Below, one piece after another: positions 56,759 to 64,000 of a stretch of 64,000 nt of DNA. Under the pieces are notes generated by a model that did not search any database, was not told the DNA's origin, and worked only from the letters and a program-made list of their open reading frames with translations. A program made the position numbers and the translations under genes. Numbering within the stretch: position 1 is the stretch's first letter; every line of letters starts with the position of its first letter. Origin of the DNA: Nocardiopsis_B sediminis. Its GTDB lineage: Bacteria > Actinomycetota > Actinomycetes > Streptosporangiales > Streptosporangiaceae. The stretch is taken from positions 1 to 64,000 of the forward strand of contig NZ_JBHSBH010000015.1 in NCBI RefSeq assembly GCF_042650565.1, given 5' to 3'.

Positions 56759-58513
56759 TCAGGGGGTCCAGCGGTTGGTGATGGGCAGCCGGCGGTCGCG
56801 GCTGAGGTTGCGCGAGGAGATCTTGGGCCCCGGCGGGTACTGCCGGCGCTTGTACTCGGCGCGGTCGACCAGGCCGATCACCCGCTCGACCAGATCCGGC
56901 GCGTAGCCGTCGCTGGTCAGCTCCGCCAGGCCCTTGTCGGTGCCGATGTAGGCGTCCAGGAGCGAGTCGAGCACGGCGTAGTCGGGCAGGGAGTCGGTGT
57001 CGAGCTGGCCGGGGCGCAGCTCGGCGCTGGGCGGCTTGCTGATCGAGTTCTCCGGGATCGGCGGGGTCTCGCCCGCCCGCTCGGCCTGGGCGTTGCGCCA
57101 GCGCGCGAGGTCCCACACCACGGTCTTCCAGCAGTCCTTGATGGGCGCGTAGGCGCCCACGGCGTCGCCGTAGAGGGTGGAGTAGCCGGTGGCGAGCTCG
57201 CTCTTGTTGCCGGTGGCCAACACGAGGTGGCCCTCCTGGTTGGACAGCGCCATGACCGTGGTGCCGCGCACGCGCGCCTGGAGGTTCTCGGCGGCGACGC
57301 CGTCGACCGGGTTGGCGGCCTGGAACGCGTCGACGACCGGGGCGATGGGGATGGTGCGCCCGGTGATGCCCTGGCGCTTGACCAGCTCCTCGGCGTCGGC
57401 GATGGAGTGCTCGCTGGAGTAGGAGCTCGGCAGCAGGATGCCGTGCACGTTGTCGGCGCCGATGGCGTCGACCGCGATGGTGGCGGTCAGGGCGGAGTCG
57501 ATGCCGCCGGACAGCGCCACCAGGACCGACCCGAACCGGTTCTTGAGGACGTAGTCGCGCAGCCCGACGACGAGCGCCCGGTAGACCTCGCCGATGTCGG
57601 AGACGGGGTCGGGGCGCGGGGTGACCTCGGGCGGGCGCGGCTCGTAGCGGTCGACGGGCTCGGTGGAGACCGTGTAGCGGACGACGCGGATGCCGTCGAC
57701 GGGGCCGCCGGGCGGGTCTCCGGGGTCGGCGCGGGGCAGGTCGAGGTCGGTGATGAGCAGGTGGTCCTCGAACTGGGGGGCGCGGGAGACCAGTTCGCCG
57801 TCGGAGTCGACGATGAGCGAGTCGCCCTCGAAGATCAGCTCGTCCTGGGCCCCGCTCATGTTGACGTAGCCCACGGCGGCGTTGATCTCGCGGGCGCGGC
57901 GCTGGCACAGCTCCAGGCGGACGTTGTCCTTGTCGCGCTCGTAGGGCGAGCCGTTGAGGGTGATGAGCAGGCCGGCGCGGGCCGCGCGCACGGCGGTGAC
58001 GGGACCGCCCTCCTGCCACAGGTCCTCGCAGACGGCGAAGGCGATGTCGGCGCCGTGCAGCCGGACCACGGCGAGGGAGTCGCCGGGGACGAAGTTGCGG
58101 AACTCGTCGAACACGCCGTAGTTGGGCAGGTGGTGCTTTGCCGAGGTCAGCCGGACGCGGCCGCGGTGCAGGAGGGCGGTGGAGTTCTGCGGCGCCCCGG
58201 CGGGCTGGCCGAACTTGGCGCCGACGCCGTCGCGCCGGTCGAGGAAGCCCACGACGACGGGCAGCCCGCCCAGCCCCGCGGCGTCGAGGCGCTCGGCGAG
58301 GGCGTGCGTGGCCTTGACCGACGCGGAGACGAAGGAGTTGCGCACGGCCAGGTCTTCGACCGGGTAGCCGGTGACCACCATCTCGGGGAACACCACGAGA
58401 TGGGCGTTCTGGGCGGCGGCGCGGCGGACGTAGTCGACGACGATCCGGGAGTTGCCCTCGAGGTCGCCGACGGTCGGGTTCACCTGCGCCATCGCGATTC
58501 TGATCTGCACCAC
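56759..58513 (-). CDS. nadE: NAD+ synthase (glutamine-hydrolysing)
   Basis: A 584-residue two-domain enzyme making NAD+ from deamido-NAD+ and glutamine. The N-terminal nitrilase domain has the Glu-Lys-Cys triad: VVFPEMVVTGYP, TSAKHHLPNYGVFDE and IAFAVCEDLWQEGG. The C-terminal synthetase has the P-loop VALSGGIDSALT and TGNKSELATGYSTLYGD. GTG 58513 is selected because TAATGT lies 7 nt upstream; ATG further in (IRIAMAQVNPT) is less likely. It is divergent from glnA2. Confidence 0.95.
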   Translation of the reverse strand: MVQIRIAMAQVNPTVGDLEGNSRIVVDYVRRAAAQNAHLVVFPEMVVTGYPVEDLAVRNSFVSASVKATHALAERLDAAGLGGLPVVVGFLDRRDGVGAKFGQPAGAPQNSTALLHRGRVRLTSAKHHLPNYGVFDEFRNFVPGDSLAVVRLHGADIAFAVCEDLWQEGGPVTAVRAARAGLLITLNGSPYERDKDNVRLELCQRRAREINAAVGYVNMSGAQDELIFEGDSLIVDSDGELVSRAPQFEDHLLITDLDLPRADPGDPPGGPVDGIRVVRYTVSTEPVDRYEPRPPEVTPRPDPVSDIGEVYRALVVGLRDYVLKNRFGSVLVALSGGIDSALTATIAVDAIGADNVHGILLPSSYSSEHSIADAEELVKRQGITGRTIPIAPVVDAFQAANPVDGVAAENLQARVRGTTVMALSNQEGHLVLATGNKSELATGYSTLYGDAVGAYAPIKDCWKTVVWDLARWRNAQAERAGETPPIPENSISKPPSAELRPGQLDTDSLPDYAVLDSLLDAYIGTDKGLAELTSDGYAPDLVERVIGLVDRAEYKRRQYPPGPKISSRNLSRDRRLPITNRWTP

Positions 58514-58520
58514 GCCCCCG

Positions 58521-58526
58521 ACATTA
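58521..58526 (-). promoter_or_regulatory. -10 element for leaderless nadE
   Basis: TAATGT on the minus strand, 7 nt before GTG 58513. Confidence 0.5.
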
Positions 58527-58723
58527 GGGCCTCGCAGGGTGGGGCCGGTCACGCGGGTCCGGGTGTTGTGTTGTGATAATGCGTACATCCGATTCACCAT
58601 TGTGGCCTCAACCTGCGTTAATGCGTCGGAAACCTCGAGAGGGCACACTGTTGGGTAGGGCTCCGTACGACACGATGGATGCGCCCGCGCCCGCGCGCGA
58701 CCACGACGAGGAAGGTGAACCCG

Positions 58724-60085
58724 TTGAATCGACAGCAGGAATTCGTGCTCCGGACGCTGGAGGAGCGCGATATCCGGTTCGTCCGGCTGTGGTTCACCGA
58801 TGTGCTCGGTTACCTCAAGTCGGTGGCGGTGGCCCCGGCCGAGCTGGAGGCCGCGTTCTCCGAGGGCATCGGGTTCGACGGCTCGGCGATCGAGGGGTTC
58901 GCCCGGGTGCACGAGGCCGACATGCTGGCCCAGCCCGACCCGTCGACCTTCCAGGTGCTGCCGTGGCGCAACGAGCCGCACGGCACCGCGCGCATGTACT
59001 GCGACATCCTGCTGCCCGACGGCACGCCGAGCTACGCCGACCCGCGCCACGTGCTCAAGCGGCAGCTGAGCAAGGCCTCGGACCTGGGGTTCACGTTCTA
59101 CACCCACCCCGAGATCGAGTTCTACCTGCTGAAGAAGATGCCGGGCTACGGCGAGTTCCCCGAGCCCAACGACTCCGGCGGCTACTTCGACCACACCCCG
59201 CACAACAGCGCGCACGACTTCCGGCGCAACGCGATCAACATGCTCGAGGCCATGGGGATCTCGGTGGAGTTCAGCCACCACGAGGGCGGCCCGGGCCAGC
59301 AGGAGATCGACCTCCGCTACGCCGACGCGCTCACCACGGCCGACAACATCATGACGTTCCGCCTGGTGATGAAGGAGGTGGCGATGGAGCAGGACGTCTA
59401 CGCCACCTTCATGCCCAAGCCGTTCACGGAGTACCCGGGCTCGGGCATGCACACGCACATGTCGCTGTTCGAGGGCGACCGCAACGCGTTCCACGAGCCG
59501 GGCGCGGAGTTCCAGCTGTCGAAGGTGGGGCGCGGGTTCATCGCGGGCCTGCTGCGCCACGCCGGAGAGATCACGGCGGTGTGCAACCAGTACGTGAACT
59601 CCTACAAGCGGCTGTGGGACAACGCGTCGGCGGCGGCCGGCATGGGCGGCGAGGCGCCGGCGTATGTGTGCTGGGGGCACAACAACCGCTCCGCGCTGGT
59701 GCGGGTGCCGATGTACAAGCCCACCAAGAGCAACTCCAGCCGGATCGAGTTCCGTGCGCTGGACGCCGCCTGCAACCCCTACCTGGCCTACGCGGTGATC
59801 CTGGCGGCGGGCCTCAAGGGGATCGAGGAGGGCTACGACCTCCCGCCGGGCGCCGACGACGACGTGTGGCAGCTGACCGATTCAGAGCGCCGCGCGCTGG
59901 GGATCGCCCCGCTGCCGCAGAGCCTCGACGAGGCGATCCGGGTGATGGAGGCCAGCGAGCTGGTGGCCGAGACCCTGGGCGAGCACGTGTTCGACTACTT
60001 CCTGCGCAACAAGAAGTCGGAGTGGGAGTCCTACCGCCGCCAGGTGACGCCCTACGAGCTCCAGCGGTACCTGCCGACGCTCTGA
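58724..60085 (+). CDS. glnA2: Glutamine synthetase, GlnA2 type
   Basis: A 453-residue GS-I homologue. RQQEFVLRTLEERDIRFVRL, IGFDGSAIEGFARVHEADML, the ATP-binding FMPKPFTEYPGSGMHTHMSL and NNRSALVRVPMYKP are present. The typical adenylylation loop Tyr region differs from GlnA1 (DLPPGADDDVWQLTDSE), so control by GlnE is doubtful. In Streptomyces and mycobacteria GlnA2-like proteins act in gamma-glutamylpolyamine or minor roles. TTG 58724 has GAGGAAGG at 8 nt. The upstream region has only a weak GlnR-like GTTAA/GGAAAC. Confidence 0.93.
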   Translation: MNRQQEFVLRTLEERDIRFVRLWFTDVLGYLKSVAVAPAELEAAFSEGIGFDGSAIEGFARVHEADMLAQPDPSTFQVLPWRNEPHGTARMYCDILLPDGTPSYADPRHVLKRQLSKASDLGFTFYTHPEIEFYLLKKMPGYGEFPEPNDSGGYFDHTPHNSAHDFRRNAINMLEAMGISVEFSHHEGGPGQQEIDLRYADALTTADNIMTFRLVMKEVAMEQDVYATFMPKPFTEYPGSGMHTHMSLFEGDRNAFHEPGAEFQLSKVGRGFIAGLLRHAGEITAVCNQYVNSYKRLWDNASAAAGMGGEAPAYVCWGHNNRSALVRVPMYKPTKSNSSRIEFRALDAACNPYLAYAVILAAGLKGIEEGYDLPPGADDDVWQLTDSERRALGIAPLPQSLDEAIRVMEASELVAETLGEHVFDYFLRNKKSEWESYRRQVTPYELQRYLPTL

Positions 60086-60116
60086 GCCCGGCGCTCTGAG
60101 CCTGGCGCATCGCCGC

Positions 60117-60136
60117 CCGGCGGCTCCGGCCGCCGG
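60117..60136. terminator. Weak hairpin between glnA2 and the LuxR gene
   Basis: CCGGCGG-CTCCGG-CCGCCGG, a 7-bp stem between convergent genes. Confidence 0.4.
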
Positions 60137-60150
60137 TCGGCCTTCGCCGA

Positions 60151-60879
60151 TCAGCCGTCGACCAGCTTCTCCCGGACCGCGAACACGGCCGCCTCGGTCC
60201 GGGAGTGCAGCTGGAGCTTCTCCAGGATGTTGCGCACGTGGTTCTTCACGGTGTGCTCGGAGATGAACAGCTCGTCGGCGATCTCCTTGTTGTTCAGGCA
60301 GCGGGCGACCAGCCGCAGCACCTCGGTCTCGCGTTCGGTGAGGCTGGGGACGGGGACCTTGCGCGTGGCGGTGCCGCCGCCGCGCCGGGCCAGCCCGGTG
60401 AACTCGCCGATGAGCTTGGTGGCCATGGACGGGTTGATGAAGGACTGGCCCTCGGCGATGGCCCGGACCGCATCGGGCAGTTCGTCGACCGCGATCTCCT
60501 TGAGCAGGTAGCCGGTCGCCCCGGCCTTCAGCGCCTCGAAGAGGTCATCTTCCTCATCGCTCATGGTGAGCATGACGATCTTGGTCTCGGGGACGGTGTT
60601 CTTGATCCCCGCGCAGGCGTCGATGCCGGTGATGCGGGGCATCCACACGTCCATCAGGACGACATCGGGGCGCAGGCGGGTGGCTTGGTTCAGGGCGTCC
60701 TCGCCGTCGCCGCATTCGCCGACGACGTCGATATCGGCCTCGTCGGCGAGGAAGGACACGAGCCCGCGGCGGAAGAAGGCGTGGTCGTCGACCGCGAGGA
60801 CCGTGATGGGACGCGCGGAGACCGCGGTGGGGGCGGCGACGGTCGAGGTGGTGACGGGGGCGGGGGCATGCCCACTCAC
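60151..60879 (-). CDS. NarL/LuxR-type response regulator
   Basis: A 242-residue two-domain regulator: receiver (about 28-145, phospho-acceptor Asp in VVLMDVWMPRITG, acidic DDHAFF, Lys in TGYLLKE) and LuxR-type HTH (TERETEVLRLVARCLNNKEI; FISEHTVKNHVRNILEKLQL). The N-terminal 27 residues are a flexible Ala/Pro/Thr stretch. GTG 60879 follows AGGAAGGA. No histidine kinase is adjacent, so it is an orphan. A promoter lies at 61085-61112. Confidence 0.9.
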   Translation of the reverse strand: MSGHAPAPVTTSTVAAPTAVSARPITVLAVDDHAFFRRGLVSFLADEADIDVVGECGDGEDALNQATRLRPDVVLMDVWMPRITGIDACAGIKNTVPETKIVMLTMSDEEDDLFEALKAGATGYLLKEIAVDELPDAVRAIAEGQSFINPSMATKLIGEFTGLARRGGGTATRKVPVPSLTERETEVLRLVARCLNNKEIADELFISEHTVKNHVRNILEKLQLHSRTEAAVFAVREKLVDG

Positions 60880-61185
60880 AACGGAATTCCTTCCTGGCGC
60901 GAGGCGGCCGGATATCGAGTTATTCGTGTGCGGGTCCGACGAATCCCGGGGGGCCGACGGGGAAGAGGCCATGACCTGCCGCAATGCGCATCGGAGGCCG
61001 TTGTTCGGCACAGTTTATGCCATTGATCCGGCCATGGACAGCCACGGATCCCCCGCCTGTGCACAAGATTCCCGGCCCGCGCGCATCCTATCGGGACCTT
61101 CCACACGGACAAAAACATACGGTTTCAAACGGCAGATTCGAACATTACCCCCAATTCGCCGTGTTTTCGCTGCCTTCACGCAAAT
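60880..61185. other. Leader and promoter region of the response regulator
   Basis: Contains the promoter 61085-61112 and an AT-rich tract around 61110-61190, including the end of the LAL regulator gene. The sequence between the promoter and 60879 (about 200 nt) may be a long leader; nothing else is recognised. Confidence 0.5.
61085..61112 (-). promoter_or_regulatory. Promoter of the response-regulator gene
   Basis: TTGTCC (61107-61112), 16-bp spacer and TAGGAT (61085-61090) on the minus strand, about 200 bp before the GTG. Confidence 0.5.
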
Positions 61186-64000
61186 TCATTCGAGCCCTTC
61201 AGCCCGCGCCATCGCAGCAGCGGCATTGCGATTGGACACGCCGAGCTTGCCCAGCACGTTGGACACGTGCACACTCACCGTCTTCACCGAGATCACCAGC
61301 TCGGCCCCGATCTCCCGGTTGCTGCACCCGCGCGCGACCAGGCGGAGCACCTCGGTCTCGCGGGGTGTGAGGGAGTCGAGCGGGCCGGGACCCGACGGCG
61401 CGGCGGGCGCGGCCGGGACGTCGTCGGCGGGCTCCGAGGCGGTGGGGTGGGCGACCCCGTGGGCGTCACAGATGCGCGCGATATCGCCCAGCAGCAGGCC
61501 GGCTCCGCAGTCGCGGGCGATCCCGGCGGCCTCGTCCAGGCGCGGCCGGGCGCCATCGGTGTCTCCGGCATCGAGCAGCGACTCCGCGGCGCCGATGAGG
61601 GCCTGCGCGAGCTGGATCCGGAAGCCGCTGCGCCGGGCCGCCCCGGCCGCCGCCTCCCAGTGCCCCAGCGCCTCAACGGGGTCGGCGGCGGAGAGAGCGC
61701 GCACCGCGCCCGCGGCCAGCTCCTCCCACGCCACTCTCGGCGGTGCTGTGTGCACGGCCAGCAGGCCGTTGATCAGGGTGTCCAGTTCGGCCGAGAGCCC
61801 GGCGAGCCCGGCGTCGGAGCGTGCATCGCGGCGCAGCCGCGCGGCGGCCTCGGCCGCCGGCAGAAGGACCACCGACCACCGGACGCCGCCGGACCACAAC
61901 GGGCGCGGCGACAGGTACTCCAGTGCCACCGCACCCGCATCACGCGACCGGCCCTCGGCCAGCGCCAGCCGGATCCGCACCGCGCGCACGCCGTAGAGCT
62001 CGATCGAGGCCGAGGAGCGCTCCGGCACGATGCGGGGGACCTCATCGGCCGCCGACCGTGCGGCCGACAGCCCGCCTTGGAGCAGTGTGGCCTCGGCCAC
62101 CCCGACCAGGAGCTGTGCCCGGTTGAGCGGGTTCTCCGGCACCGGGGCGCTGCGCAGCAGCACGACCGCCTCACGCAGGCGGCCCGCAACGCAGAGCGCG
62201 TCGGCAATGCCGAGGAGGAAGACGGTGCCCTTGCTGCGCTGGAGGCCCAGTTCGGCGGCGCGCTCCAGCCCTGCGCGCCACAGCCGCAGCGCCGCATCGA
62301 CGTCTCCGCGCCACAGGTGCTGGCTGCCGAGGTCGGCCTGGCCGCGGAACTCCACCAGAGGGCGGCCGACTTCGCGGGCCAGCCGGATGCCCTCCTCCAG
62401 CGCTTCCTGGGCCTGGCCGGAGCCGGTTCCCCGCCATGTCGCCGTGCCCAGGGTGATGAGCGCGTCGGCCTCCGTGCGTCGGTCGCCCTCCGACCGGGCG
62501 CGGTCCAGGGCGCGCCGGGCGATGCGCGCGGCATCGGCGTCGTTGCCGCGCATCAGGAAGGTGCCGGCCACGGTGGCGATCGTCTTTGCGCGCCCGCCGC
62601 CCCTGGCGGGCATGGCGCGCACCGCCTCGCCCAAGTCCTCCAGTGCGCCGTCGCGCCCCATCTCCTTGCGCGCCTCGCCGCGGGCGTGCCAGAGGTCGGC
62701 GATGATCAGCCGCTCCTCGTCGCCGAACCCGCCGTACTCGTGCTCGGCGCGCGGGTCGAGGGCATCGGGGCCGAGCATGCGGGACAGCCCCTCGGTCGCG
62801 TACTCCACGCTGCGCCGCGGTCGGCCCGAGGCCAGCGCGCCGGTGGCGCAGAACCACAGCACGTCGGCGTAGCCGGTGCCGATGCGGGTGGTGGCGTCGG
62901 GGACCTGGTCCCACAGTTCCAGGACGCGTTCGAGGTGCGCGAGGTGTTCGGGGTAGGCGAGCGCGTCGCGGGCGGCGCCGGCCGCCCGCCAGGACGCGGC
63001 GAGCGCTCTCGGCAGGTCGTGGGCGGCATAGGCGTGCCGGGCGAGCTGGGTGACGGTTTCGCGGGCCGCCATGCCGGGGACGCCGGCCTCCAGGGCATCG
63101 GCGTAGCGGCGGTGCAGCCGGACGCGCTCGCCGGGCAGCAGGTCGGCGGCGACCGCCTCGGCGAGCAGGGAGTGCCGGAAAGCGTAGCCGTCGTCCGCGG
63201 CGCGCAGCGCGTTGCGGTCGACCGCGGCCCGCAGCGCGGCGGTGAGGGCGTCGCCGGGCAGCCCGGCCACGGCTGCCAGCAGCGCGTGGTGGACCCGGTC
63301 GCCGGCCACGGAGGCCGCCTCCAGCACCCGGCGGGCGGTGTCGTCGAGCCCGATGAGGCCGCCCAGGAGCAGTTCACGGGGGCCGTCGGGGACCGGCGCC
63401 CCCGCGGGGTCGGGATGGCCGAGGAAGGACTCGACGAACAGCGGGTTGCCGCCGCTGCGCTCGTAGACCAGGTCGAGGTCCCGAGCGGGGAGAGCGGTGC
63501 CGCGGATGCCTTCGGCCTGCTGGGCGACCTCGCCGCGGGAGAGCGGGGCGAGGTCGATCCGGTCGACGGTGGGCAGCCGCTCCAGTTCGGGCAGCAGGCG
63601 GCGCAACGGGTGGGAGCGGTGCAGGTCGTCGGTGCGCAGGCTGGCGAGCAGCTGGACGCGCGCGGGGCCGAGGTTGCGGAGTAGGAAGACGAGCAGGTCG
63701 CGGGTCGATGCGTCGGCCCAGTGCAGATCCTCGATGATCACCGCGAGCCCGCCGGAGCCGGCGGTGCGTTCCAGGAGGGTCAGCACCTCCTCGAAGAGGC
63801 GCGCCCTGCCCTCGTCTCGTGAGTCGGGATGCGGGCCCAGCTCCGGGAGGAGGCGGGCGAGCTCGCGCGGGCGGGCGTCGGCACCGGTGTCCGCCGCGCG
63901 GACCAGCTGCCGCAGGGCACCGACGAACGGGGCGAACGGAAGGCCGTCCACGCCCAGTTCCGGGCAGCCTCCGGTGACGACGCGCCGCAGGGGCGAGGCG
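61186..64000 (-). CDS. LAL-type LuxR regulator with AAA ATPase domain (5' end outside window)
   Basis: The frame is open to the window edge, so at least 937 residues of a large regulator are present and the Walker A segment lies outside. Visible are Walker B-like AVIIEDLHWADASTRDLLVF, a winged-helix/TPR-like helical region with many Ala/Arg repeats (about 300-830), and the C-terminal LuxR HTH LTPRETEVLRLVARGCSNRE and SVKTVSVHVSNVLGKLGVSN. LAL (MalT-like) proteins bind ATP and an inducer. A GTG at 63951 is internal because coding-like sequence (RRVVTGGCPELGVDGLPFAP) continues upstream. The target is unknown. Confidence 0.88.
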   Translation of the reverse strand, partial: ASPLRRVVTGGCPELGVDGLPFAPFVGALRQLVRAADTGADARPRELARLLPELGPHPDSRDEGRARLFEEVLTLLERTAGSGGLAVIIEDLHWADASTRDLLVFLLRNLGPARVQLLASLRTDDLHRSHPLRRLLPELERLPTVDRIDLAPLSRGEVAQQAEGIRGTALPARDLDLVYERSGGNPLFVESFLGHPDPAGAPVPDGPRELLLGGLIGLDDTARRVLEAASVAGDRVHHALLAAVAGLPGDALTAALRAAVDRNALRAADDGYAFRHSLLAEAVAADLLPGERVRLHRRYADALEAGVPGMAARETVTQLARHAYAAHDLPRALAASWRAAGAARDALAYPEHLAHLERVLELWDQVPDATTRIGTGYADVLWFCATGALASGRPRRSVEYATEGLSRMLGPDALDPRAEHEYGGFGDEERLIIADLWHARGEARKEMGRDGALEDLGEAVRAMPARGGGRAKTIATVAGTFLMRGNDADAARIARRALDRARSEGDRRTEADALITLGTATWRGTGSGQAQEALEEGIRLAREVGRPLVEFRGQADLGSQHLWRGDVDAALRLWRAGLERAAELGLQRSKGTVFLLGIADALCVAGRLREAVVLLRSAPVPENPLNRAQLLVGVAEATLLQGGLSAARSAADEVPRIVPERSSASIELYGVRAVRIRLALAEGRSRDAGAVALEYLSPRPLWSGGVRWSVVLLPAAEAAARLRRDARSDAGLAGLSAELDTLINGLLAVHTAPPRVAWEELAAGAVRALSAADPVEALGHWEAAAGAARRSGFRIQLAQALIGAAESLLDAGDTDGARPRLDEAAGIARDCGAGLLLGDIARICDAHGVAHPTASEPADDVPAAPAAPSGPGPLDSLTPRETEVLRLVARGCSNREIGAELVISVKTVSVHVSNVLGKLGVSNRNAAAAMARAEGLE

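Noticed and set aside
58617..58633. GlnR box before glnA2
   Set aside because: GTTAA and GGAAAC are present but one base out of the 11-bp register and without a second pair; too weak to list as a site.

Overview
The window is about 64 kb of high-GC actinobacterial chromosome, most likely from the Nocardiopsaceae or a close relative (Nocardiopsis, Streptomonospora, Thermobifida). This rests on overall gene content, frequent GTG/TTG starts, an actinobacterial branched respiratory chain with a diheme QcrC and four-subunit cytochrome aa3 oxidase, WhiJ-type XRE/DUF397 genes and a type I-E CRISPR repeat of the kind seen in these bacteria. The assignment is an inference; no rRNA is present to confirm it.

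Most of the window is a conserved actinobacterial core block. Gene content and order follow, from memory, the Mycobacterium tuberculosis Rv2190c-Rv2222c region: NlpC/P60 hydrolases, DnaQ-UvrC nuclease, trpD, ctaE-qcrCAB, ctaCDF, adenosine kinase, ErpA-like protein, glycerate kinase, DUF3043, cobU/cobS, leucyl aminopeptidase, lpdA-sucB, TIGR01777 epimerase, lipB-lipA, DUF4191, RDD, glnA1, glnE, nadE and glnA2. A PspA-PspAA-HtpX-PspAB envelope-stress module, an L,D-transpeptidase and a rhomboid protease are interspersed.

Layout. 1-2.7 kb: accessory and decaying DNA (HNH/DUF222 end, DUF397, a frameshifted XRE regulator, a truncated RsbW-like ATPase). 2.7-5.5 kb: two secreted NlpC/P60 hydrolases, one behind a probable c-di-AMP riboswitch. 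5.7-12 kb: NYN protein, nuclease, rhomboid, Lrp-type domain, trpD. 12.4-21.6 kb: respiratory genes flanking an L,D-transpeptidase. 21.9-26.8 kb: TusA-like protein, ribosomal protein S4, iron-box-controlled DUF2470 gene, adenosine kinase, ErpA, glycerate kinase. 26.9-30.5 kb: Psp module and DUF3043. 30.6-34.2 kb: aldo/keto reductase and cobalamin genes, ended by a CRISPR fragment. 34.8-43 kb: aminopeptidase, E3/E2 dehydrogenase components and lipoate synthesis, functionally linked because LipA/LipB lipoylate the E2 product. 43-50.3 kb: nitrogen assimilation (glnA1 behind a four-half-site GlnR box; glnE). 50.4-56.8 kb: an accessory segment with a four-repeat CRISPR array, MFS/LysR pair, alpha-amylase and VOC protein. 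56.8-64 kb: nadE, glnA2, a LuxR response regulator and a large LAL-type regulator running off the right edge.

Recurring feature: at least ten genes show an actinobacterial -10 hexamer (TANNNT) followed 6-7 nt later by the start codon, the signature of leaderless mRNAs. This resolves several start sites. I found no wholly new multi-gene system. The best leads are two cas-less CRISPR fragments 16 kb apart, the eroding XRE/DUF397/ATPase triad, the riboswitch, the GlnR, iron-box and palindromic operators, and an eroded metallo-beta-lactamase-like domain fused to CobU.
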